From positions 1 through 5,729 of the forward strand of contig JADLDX010000900.1 in assembly GCA_020846515.1 (NCBI GenBank): 5,729 nt of DNA, written 5' to 3'. The position numbers were made by a program, and so were the translations under genes. The DNA is from Pirellulaceae bacterium (GTDB lineage: Bacteria; Planctomycetota; Planctomycetia; Pirellulales; Pirellulaceae). The first letter of the stretch is position 1. Each line of letters begins with the position of its first letter. Below, in pieces: positions 1-5,231 of this stretch. A model generated the notes under the pieces. That model ran no database searches. It was not told the DNA's origin and worked only from the letters and a program-made list of their open reading frames with translations.

Positions 1-1
1 G

Positions 2-2221
2 ACCTTTCGCGCGGCTATGATCATCGGATCCGGTTCGGCGTCCTTTGAAATCCTGCGTTACCTGGTGGAACGCTTGCCCGTAATGGTGACTCCGTCGTGG
101 GTGTCGACCGAGTCGCAACCGGTTGCCATTGGCGATGTCTTGCACTGGCTGGTGCGTTGTCTGGAAGTTCCGGCGACCGTTGGTCAGACGCTGGAGATCG
201 GTGGTGCCGACATTTTGCCATATCGCGAACTGATGCGCATCATGGCTGAGGAACTGCATATTCCCAAACGGTTGATCGTGCCCGTACCGATCCTTACACC
301 GAGGTTGAGTTCGCTGTGGATCAGTTTGGTGACGCCGGTCTCTTACAAGATCGCCAGACCACTGGCGGAAGGTCTGCGCAATCGCGTGGTCGTCACCGAT
401 GACAAAACTCAACGTCTGATGCCGCATGAAGCGCTCGGAGTCCGCGAGGCGATACGCCGAGCGCTCGAGAAGATTGAAGCCAACACAGTCGAAACACGCT
501 GGTCGGTGGCAGGGCCAATCATCGGCGATCCACACTGGGCAGGCGGCAAGGTGTTCACCGACCAGCGATCGGTCATGATCAACGCAGATTCGGCCTCCGT
601 CTTCGCGGCAGTCTGTCGTATTGGGGGCGGCAATGGTTGGTATGCCGGTGATATCTTGTGGCGACTTCGCGGTTGGATGGATACGTTAGTGGGTGGTCCT
701 GGATTGCGTCGAGGCAGACGCGATAGTGAGCGTGTGGAGTTCGGCGAGGCACTCGACTTCTGGCGCGTAGTGGGCATCGATCGCGATCGATCGTTGTCAT
801 TGCTGGCAGAGATGAAACTTCCTGGCGTCGCGATGTTGAACTTTGATCTCGATTCAGCCGGTGACGGTGATCGCACCCGGTTAACCATGACCGCGCGATA
901 TCGACCCAAGGGGTTGATCGGAATCTTGTATTGGTATGCAGTTGTTCCCTTTCATAACATTGTCTTCGGGGGCATGTTGAAGGGTATACGGAAAGCGGCC
1001 GAGACCACCCACTCGAAAAAGATCCAATCGGTTGCGCGCCGATTTGATGCTGTTGGTGATGCGAGTACGACCATCCCTGCCCAAGCCATACCGGGTTACG
1101 GACGAGCCCGACTTTGGTTGGGCATTTCTGCCGTGGGCACCCTGGTGACACTGGCGAGCTTAGCTTTGATGCTGGTCCGACCATCCCCAGTTCTAACGGC
1201 CAGCGATGCGAGCTTTGGATCCCAGGTCACTGGCCTGTTGATGTTCATCATCATCTATACTTTGATCCAACTTCCCTTTGATTTTTTGGGCGGGTACTGG
1301 CTACCTAAGCGATTTGGTCGAGCCCACCCAGGCTTGGGAGCGTTTGGGGCCACGCTGATGCGCGGCGTCGTAACTCACGGTGCTCTTTTGCTGTGTTGCG
1401 CCATTCTTATCATGTTGGCGGGCAAGTATTTGGGTATTGCGGGCACGGTGGCCACTGGCTTGGTCATCAGTTTCTGTCTGCTGCAACTGCGCGTGCACTT
1501 GGCAGCGATGATGTCACCCATGGCACTTGTAAGTGAACAACGTGCGGCCACTGGGCAAGCTGATCAACTGGCCGTCGTCAATGTCAAAAGTGCTGACGAA
1601 GGTTTTACCGGGGGCATTGTGGGAGTGCTGCATCCACGTTATCAGTTGCTGCCGATGAAATGGCGCGAAGTGCTTGGCCCCGGGGGAATTGAACTGGTGG
1701 TCTGTCGGCGAACCTTGGCGAAGAAGTCAGGTAGTTGGCTGCGTGGACGCCTGGTCGCACTGTGCTTCACTGGGCTGGGATTGTTCATCGCAGCCCTGCT
1801 TGTCGAAAAGACTCAGCTTGGCACAGCCTGGGGAACGATACAGTTTAGTCTCTGGTTCAGTCTCTGGTCTTTCCTGGGCTTACTGACTCTGCCCACGCTC
1901 AGTCGCCGGGGCGTGATCGAAATCGACGAGCGAGTACAGGCCGAGGGTTACTCAGCGCCGCTCGCCAGAAGTGTCACGGAGCGTTTGGACCGTTTGCAGG
2001 ATGGTGAACCTACGCGGCCGACCTTGGTTGAAACGATATTTCATCCTGTGCCCAGTGTCGAAAATCGGCTGGAAGGTCCGCGTTCGCACCACGTTATCGG
2101 CTACTGGGATGCTGCCCGCACGTCGATCTTTCTCAGCCTGGCGGGCCTGGGATTGCTCGGTCGCGCCGTCCATTGCAATTGCGGTCGACCGTCATTGTGG
2201 GTCTTTCTACCGACGGATTAA
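2..2221 (+). CDS. SDR/NAD(P)-binding oxidoreductase with DUF2867, fused to a Ste24/M48-like membrane domain lacking zinc ligands (5' partial)
   Basis: The reading frame is open from the left edge, and the first ATG (17) lies inside a conserved stretch (RAAMIIGSGSASFEILRYL), so the true start is upstream. The Rossmann GxxGxxG segment is missing. Counting residues from position 2, about 1-150 are the C-terminal half of an atypical SDR of the YbjT type. About 175-345 match DUF2867 (GDPHW start, then LYWYAVVPFHNIVFGGM). About 365-739 are extra and carry roughly six or seven hydrophobic segments (near 370-392, 405-430, 456-496, 584-602, 613-633 and 709-723). Several landmarks there follow Ste24/M48 peptidases: YWLPKRFG, GGIVG, SRRGVIEID (634-642) and IFHPVPSVENRL. 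However, the expected HExxH reads RTLAK (570-574), and the ligand Glu of SRxxE is Val638, so zinc proteolysis is unlikely. The SDR-DUF2867 call is firm. The pseudo-peptidase reading is by eye, and the substrate is unknown. Confidence 0.85.
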   Translation, partial: TFRAAMIIGSGSASFEILRYLVERLPVMVTPSWVSTESQPVAIGDVLHWLVRCLEVPATVGQTLEIGGADILPYRELMRIMAEELHIPKRLIVPVPILTPRLSSLWISLVTPVSYKIARPLAEGLRNRVVVTDDKTQRLMPHEALGVREAIRRALEKIEANTVETRWSVAGPIIGDPHWAGGKVFTDQRSVMINADSASVFAAVCRIGGGNGWYAGDILWRLRGWMDTLVGGPGLRRGRRDSERVEFGEALDFWRVVGIDRDRSLSLLAEMKLPGVAMLNFDLDSAGDGDRTRLTMTARYRPKGLIGILYWYAVVPFHNIVFGGMLKGIRKAAETTHSKKIQSVARRFDAVGDASTTIPAQAIPGYGRARLWLGISAVGTLVTLASLALMLVRPSPVLTASDASFGSQVTGLLMFIIIYTLIQLPFDFLGGYWLPKRFGRAHPGLGAFGATLMRGVVTHGALLLCCAILIMLAGKYLGIAGTVATGLVISFCLLQLRVHLAAMMSPMALVSEQRAATGQADQLAVVNVKSADEGFTGGIVGVLHPRYQLLPMKWREVLGPGGIELVVCRRTLAKKSGSWLRGRLVALCFTGLGLFIAALLVEKTQLGTAWGTIQFSLWFSLWSFLGLLTLPTLSRRGVIEIDERVQAEGYSAPLARSVTERLDRLQDGEPTRPTLVETIFHPVPSVENRLEGPRSHHVIGYWDAARTSIFLSLAGLGLLGRAVHCNCGRPSLWVFLPTD

Positions 2222-2275
2222 TAAATACCCCCCGGCGGCGAGGTTCTGGACTAGTCTTCGGGTTGTTGGTTGCCG

Positions 2276-2289
2276 CAGGGAAATCCCTG
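2276..2289. repeat. Small hairpin (5-bp stem) after the fused SDR gene
   Basis: The arms caggg and ccctg flank the loop aaat. It lies 55 bases after the stop codon of the SDR fusion and just before a stronger hairpin. It is short enough to arise by chance, and its only possible role is as an extra pause structure beside its neighbour. Confidence 0.25.
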
Positions 2290-2295
2290 ACGGAG

Positions 2296-2321
2296 GCAAA
2301 CTGGCTGGATGGCCAGTTTGC
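2296..2321. terminator. Perfect 10-bp hairpin between the SDR fusion and the LRR gene, possible terminator
   Basis: gcaaactggc at 2296-2305 pairs perfectly with gccagtttgc at 2312-2321 around the loop tggatg. It sits 75 bases after the TAA of the upstream gene. No T-run follows on either strand, so it is not a textbook intrinsic terminator. It could be a pause or terminator aid, an RNA-stabilising 3' end, or a dyad operator for the LRR gene, because its right arm touches a promoter-like TTGCAA. The base pairing is certain; the role is not. Confidence 0.45.
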
Positions 2322-2346
2322 AATTACCATACGTTACGTAGATACT
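2318..2346 (+). promoter_or_regulatory. Possible sigma70-type promoter for the LRR gene
   Basis: TTGCAA (2318-2323) and GATACT (2341-2346) each match four of six consensus bases and are separated by exactly 17 bases. The predicted start of transcription is about 80 bases before the ATG at 2432. The -35 element overlaps the right arm of the hairpin at 2296-2321, so the dyad could act as an operator. The spacer contains tacgt-t-acgta (2330-2340), a short odd palindrome. The match is modest and could be chance. Confidence 0.3.
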
Positions 2347-2431
2347 GTAGGGCCTGCGACGTCTACTGAGCCGTCGTCATTGACCCGTCCTACCTACCCC
2401 AGTGTCCCACCCCAGTGAGTTTATTGCGACC

Positions 2432-3301
2432 ATGCTTACTCAACTATCGTCACTAATCGTACGTCCTGCTTTGGCACTGATGGCTTTGACTGTGATCAGC
2501 GCCGCGCACAACTCGCTTCTGCAAGCCGAAGATTTGTTTCCCGACAAAGGCTTGGAAGCGGCTGTGCGGAAAGAGGTTTTTGCCAAGCGTTACAACACCG
2601 AACCGCTGACCAAGGACGATGTCAAAAACATCTCGCAGGTCATGGGCAAGGGGAAAGGCATCAAGAGCCTGGCGGGTTTGGAGCATTGTGTGGCTGTTCA
2701 AGAGATCGACCTGGAAAACAATGAAATCACAGATCTGACGCCGATGGCCGGTCTGAAGTTGGTTCAGTCGCTCACGCTGACCAAGAACAAGATCGAATCC
2801 ATTGCACCGCTGGCCGAACTGGAGCGATTGCAGTATCTCGAACTTTCGGGTAACGCTGTCAGCGATTTGACGCCGCTGACCAAGATGACCAACATGCGTT
2901 CGCTGTACCTGTCGAACAATAAAATCGCCAAGATCGAAGTGGTCAAAGGTCTCAAGAAGGTCTGGTCGCTGTACCTGGATGGCAATCCAGTCGAAGATTT
3001 GACACCAGTGGGCGAGCTGAAGTGGCTTGATCGATTGGACGTGCGTGGCTGCAACGTCGAAAAACTCGACTTTCTTAAGCCGTTGACAGAACTGAAATAT
3101 GTCATGCTGGCTGAAAACAAGATCACCGATCTAGCGGTGCTGGTCGAAATGGCCAAGGCCGACCAATCCAAGAAGTTTGCCCCGTTTTGGAACCTTTATC
3201 TCTATGACAACCCTCTCAGCGACAAAGCCAAGGGCGAACAGGTCGCGGAACTGAAGGCCATGGGCGGACGCGTGTTTCTAGAAAAGCCCAAAGCCAAGTA
3301 G
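2432..3301 (+). CDS. Exported leucine-rich-repeat protein (SDS22/internalin-like LRRs)
   Basis: This is a 289-residue protein with a clear signal peptide: charged start, hydrophobic core ALALMALTVISAA, and likely cleavage after LLQA before EDLF (32/33). Residues about 33-85 look like an internalin-type N-cap (FPDKGLEAAVRKEVF, then LTKDDVKNIS and IKSLAGLEHC). From about residue 87 there are eight repeats of about 22 residues with the pattern LxxLxLxxNxIxDLxPL, for example QSLTLTKNKIESIAPLAEL and RSLYLSNNKIAKIEV. The array ends in a short Lys-rich tail. Such proteins act in protein-protein contact; no enzymatic domain or membrane anchor is visible, so it is probably periplasmic or secreted. An in-frame GTG at 2402 would add ten residues before the signal peptide, so ATG 2432 is preferred. 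No strong Shine-Dalgarno sequence is present. The gene converges on the ZIP gene. The family is sure; the partner is unknown. Confidence 0.88.
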   Translation: MLTQLSSLIVRPALALMALTVISAAHNSLLQAEDLFPDKGLEAAVRKEVFAKRYNTEPLTKDDVKNISQVMGKGKGIKSLAGLEHCVAVQEIDLENNEITDLTPMAGLKLVQSLTLTKNKIESIAPLAELERLQYLELSGNAVSDLTPLTKMTNMRSLYLSNNKIAKIEVVKGLKKVWSLYLDGNPVEDLTPVGELKWLDRLDVRGCNVEKLDFLKPLTELKYVMLAENKITDLAVLVEMAKADQSKKFAPFWNLYLYDNPLSDKAKGEQVAELKAMGGRVFLEKPKAK

Positions 3302-3325
3302 TTTTCTAGCCAACGAATTGGACAG

Positions 3326-3350
3326 GTAGCCACCGCTGCCAAGCGGTGGA
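3326..3350 (+). repeat. REP-like hairpin unit, copy 1
   Basis: This 25-nt unit begins GTAGCCACC. It folds as ccaccgct (3330-3337), loop gcca, and agcggtgg (3342-3349), a perfect 8-bp stem with a 4-nt loop. It starts 24 bases after the stop codon of the LRR gene and is followed by a short T-run (attttg), so it may also end LRR transcription. It is an inverted near-copy of the unit at 3368-3392, differing only at paired stem positions. Short palindromic units beginning GTAGC between genes are typical of REP elements, but no RAYT transposase is in the window. Confidence 0.7.
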
Positions 3351-3367
3351 TTTTGCCTACGTCCGCG

Positions 3368-3392
3368 TCCACCGTCTGGCGACGGTGGCTAC
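3368..3392 (-). repeat. REP-like hairpin unit, copy 2 (inverted)
   Basis: On the minus strand this also starts GTAGCCACC and ends GGTGGA, as copy 1 does on the plus strand. It folds as ccaccgtc (3369-3376), loop tggc, and gacggtgg (3381-3388). Aligned with copy 1, 21 of 25 positions are identical. The four differences are two dinucleotide swaps (CT/TC and AG/GA) that face each other in the stem, so pairing is kept. A 17-base spacer separates the copies. The pair lies between convergent genes, where it could act as a two-way terminator. Confidence 0.7.
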
Positions 3393-3432
3393 GGCCAATG
3401 CGTCACTTGGTACGCCCCCACAGCGGTCGCCT

Positions 3433-4365
3433 CTAATGCCCATGACCCGCGTGATCATGACCCGCATGTTCACCGGATTGTGTGGGTGCTTGGTGGGTAT
3501 GAGCCCCCGAGCCTTCTACCAATCCAATGGCCCAGGCGATGCCTATGCCGATCAGCAAGGCCATCGTCAATCGAATGCGATTATGGGAATGGAATTCCAT
3601 TTCAGGCAAAAGATCGCTGAGCGAGATACACAAAAAGACGCCGGCGGAAAAGGCAAGTGCCCAGCCAGCAACTGCCCCGATATTGCCGCTGATGTCTGCA
3701 CCGCTCCAGAACAAAAAAGCGCCCACCGGGCACATGAGAGCAAAGCCCACATTCACTAACAATCTTCGGTTGGGGCTAGCCGAGACCATGAGGGACGTGA
3801 TCGAGATCGCGTCCAGTGGCTTGTGCAGGAAGACTGCCAGGAAAGTGCCGAAGCCGACCAGCCAGAAACCGTGGCCATGCTCGTGCAGGCTTTCGGCTTT
3901 CACGCTGGCGGCCAGCGCCATGCCGTCCAGCAGCGTGTGCAGTCCCAGGCCCAGTAAAACACCTAGCCAGCGTGGCGATTCATGCTGGTGTGCATGGCTA
4001 TGGGTATCATGCGTGGCTTGCAAATCGTTGGAGCAGACGTGGGTATCGGCAGAGGTCTCCCCGGTGCCGAAGTCTGCCGGTCCGTGCTGGTGAAAGTGGA
4101 AGAATCGCAATAGAAAAAAGGTGGACAGCAATCCCAGCATCATTCCCCAGGCCAGCTGATCGCTGGCGTTGGGTCCCAACTGTGCCGCTGCATGGGGAAT
4201 CATGTGGAAAACAGCAATTCCCAACATGACGCCGCCCACCAGGCTGATCAGCACCTGCATGCGGGTGTGGGTCAGTCGTAGCCATTGCGGGATCATGCCA
4301 CCTAAGACGGAGGCCATGACCCCAGCTGCGCAGTAGGCAATCAATACGCCAGGGGAAGTTGACAT
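3433..4365 (-). CDS. ZIP-family divalent metal transporter
   Basis: This 310-residue inner-membrane protein has about eight hydrophobic segments and is a likely carrier of Zn2+ or a related divalent metal. TM4 has the ZIP signature HTLLDGMALA (His143, Asp147) and TM5 has HKPLDAISI (His181, Lys182, Asp185). These correspond to the metal-site helices of the family. The TM6 region SAGVFLCISLSDLLPE (240-255) is also typical. A His-rich loop lies between TM3 and TM4 (about 90-128, including HDTHSHAHQHE), and the C-terminus is a second His-rich tail (289-310, ending HAGHDHAGHGH). Both are probable metal-binding or sensing segments. Lys182, where many ZIPs have an acidic residue, suggests a single-metal site. 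An in-frame TTG at 4389 would add eight residues; ATG 4365 is preferred because it directly precedes TM1. The gene is divergent from the His/Cys-rich gene. Direction and metal are inferred from the family. Confidence 0.92.
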   Translation of the reverse strand: MSTSPGVLIAYCAAGVMASVLGGMIPQWLRLTHTRMQVLISLVGGVMLGIAVFHMIPHAAAQLGPNASDQLAWGMMLGLLSTFFLLRFFHFHQHGPADFGTGETSADTHVCSNDLQATHDTHSHAHQHESPRWLGVLLGLGLHTLLDGMALAASVKAESLHEHGHGFWLVGFGTFLAVFLHKPLDAISITSLMVSASPNRRLLVNVGFALMCPVGAFLFWSGADISGNIGAVAGWALAFSAGVFLCISLSDLLPEMEFHSHNRIRLTMALLIGIGIAWAIGLVEGSGAHTHQAPTQSGEHAGHDHAGHGH

Positions 4366-4459
4366 AATTTGAGCTAGCGGCACTGGCAAGGCAGAGACCT
4401 TCGGCGGTGATTGGCCTGTAAATGAACCGTAAGCTGCCCTATCTTATCAGCCGATTCGC

Positions 4460-4488
4460 TTGACGTAAGACGCCGTGTCGTCCATTAT
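4460..4488 (+). promoter_or_regulatory. Sigma70-like promoter for the His/Cys-rich gene
   Basis: TTGACG (4460-4465) matches five of six -35 consensus bases. After exactly 17 bases comes CATTAT (4483-4488), which matches four of six at -10. Transcription would start near 4495, giving a leader of about 75 bases before ATG 4569. The site sits in the 203-bp gap between divergent genes, where a shared metal-responsive regulator could bind. I see no clear Zur, Fur or MerR-type dyad across the promoter. Confidence 0.5.
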
Positions 4489-4506
4489 TAGGGACATGCG
4501 CTGCGT

Positions 4507-4526
4507 GTTTCTCGGTCGGGAGAAAC
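4507..4526. promoter_or_regulatory. Inverted repeat in the leader of the His/Cys-rich gene
   Basis: gtttctc (4507-4513) pairs with gagaaac (4520-4526) around the loop ggtcgg. It lies just after the predicted transcription start, so it could be a downstream operator or a 5' leader hairpin. The 7-bp perfect arms are suggestive, but chance cannot be excluded. Confidence 0.35.
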
Positions 4527-4568
4527 TACAGAAGCGTATGAAATGTCTGCGAAGGGTTTCACCTGAGC

Positions 4569-5069
4569 ATGGTTTGGCTTAAAAAAGTATGGTGGATGTG
4601 CCTGCTGGCAATCGCTGGCGGTGGACCGCTACCGCTTTGGCTACACCAGGCTATCTGTCATGGCGAGCACCTGCGCTGCGCTGGCCACCTCCCTGGGGAC
4701 TCCTCGAGCGGCTGCTCCAAAGGCCACTCCCTGGGCCATCAATCGACCCACTCATTGGCGAGCTGTGGTCATGACCATCCACGGGCTACACATCCGCAGA
4801 CTGCTGTTCGCGAACAGGCCGTAGGGGCCAATTCAAGCTGTCTTTCCAGGTCCAGCGAACTACCCAAGTCCAGCGAACTACTCACGTATAGTGGCGCGCA
4901 TGACGAGTGCGCGGCCTGTTATTTTCTATCGCAATTGACGATTCCTGTTTCGCTCAGCCATAGTCTGGCAAGCGATCCTCTTGTATTGCCACGCTGCTGT
5001 TTGCCGGACGAGCGCTGCGTGTGTGACCTATGGCCCGCGTACTCTTCGCGCGGTCCACCTGTTTGCTGA
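4569..5069 (+). CDS. Small exported His/Cys-rich protein, putative metal binding
   Basis: This is a 166-residue protein with a basic and then hydrophobic N-terminus (MVWLKKVWWMCLLAIAGG), consistent with a signal peptide or membrane anchor. The rest contains 12 His and 13 Cys, including CHGEH, GHSLGHQSTH, CGHDHPRATH, HDECAACYF and a CC pair near the end. The HDECAACYFLSQ segment followed by a C-terminal SRGPP is reminiscent of small DUF2946-like and related exported proteins found beside metal genes. That match is from memory of the pattern, not a search. A hexapeptide duplication (SSELPK/SSELLT) lies near residues 95-105. The gene is divergent from the ZIP transporter and upstream of a pilin-like gene that also carries His, so a periplasmic metal-binding role is inferred. 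The ribosome site is weak (aaggg 12 bases before ATG). The frame's His/Cys bias and the neighbouring promoter support it as a real gene. Confidence 0.65.
   Translation: MVWLKKVWWMCLLAIAGGGPLPLWLHQAICHGEHLRCAGHLPGDSSSGCSKGHSLGHQSTHSLASCGHDHPRATHPQTAVREQAVGANSSCLSRSSELPKSSELLTYSGAHDECAACYFLSQLTIPVSLSHSLASDPLVLPRCCLPDERCVCDLWPAYSSRGPPVC
4850..4881 (+). repeat. 18-bp imperfect in-frame tandem duplication
   Basis: gtccagcgaactac occurs at 4850-4863 and again at 4868-4881, a period of 18 bases. It lies inside the His/Cys-rich gene and encodes two SSEL hexapeptide units. Because the period is six codons, the frame is kept. It falls in the linker between the His-rich part and the CxxC segment, a likely flexible region. 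Confidence 0.8.
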
Positions 5070-5128
5070 AAGTTGGTGGATGTCAGTGCGTTGGGCTGAA
5101 GCCTGCGCGCCTTCACATCGCCTCTATA

Positions 5129-5156
5129 CCGGTTTCCCAGTTTTTGGGTTTACCGG
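5129..5156. other. Imperfect hairpin between the His/Cys-rich and pilin-like genes
   Basis: ccggt and accgg form the outer stem and ccca and tggg the inner stem. They are separated by a small T-rich internal loop and closed by gtttt. It lies in the middle of the 162-bp gap (5070-5231). No T-run follows directly on the plus strand, so a weak terminator or leader structure are both possible. Nothing else recognisable is seen in this gap, and no good promoter for the next gene was found. Confidence 0.3.
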
Positions 5157-5231
5157 CTCCGATGTGGAAGCCTCCCATCGATCGCTTTTGTTTTCAGCAA
5201 ATATCCTTTTGGTCACAGGATTGGGTTTTCT

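Noticed and set aside
409..1184. Minus-strand open frames opposite the SDR fusion
   Set aside because: They are Arg/Ser/Pro-rich low-complexity shadows of a strongly conserved plus-strand protein.
1971..2418. Open frames spanning the end of the SDR fusion and the gap before the LRR gene
   Set aside because: They overlap the conserved C-terminus of the real gene in another frame and show no domain. A frameshifted tail was considered, but the native end (LWVFLPTD) looks complete.
2402..2431. GTG start extending the LRR protein by ten residues
   Set aside because: The added residues precede an otherwise ideal signal peptide starting at ATG 2432 and have no ribosome site of their own.
3326..3392. 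CRISPR array
   Set aside because: There are only two units, in inverted rather than direct orientation, with one 17-base spacer and no cas gene.
3527..4093. Long plus-strand open frame opposite the ZIP gene
   Set aside because: It lies wholly antisense to a clear ZIP transporter, has no recognisable domain, and is explained by codon bias of the real gene.
4366..4389. TTG start extending the ZIP transporter by eight residues
   Set aside because: ATG 4365 starts right before TM1, the usual layout for the family, and TTG has no Shine-Dalgarno support.
4538..4582. Short upstream open frame (14 codons) overlapping the start of the His/Cys-rich gene
   Set aside because: It has no attenuator-like codon run or ribosome site, and its length is expected by chance.
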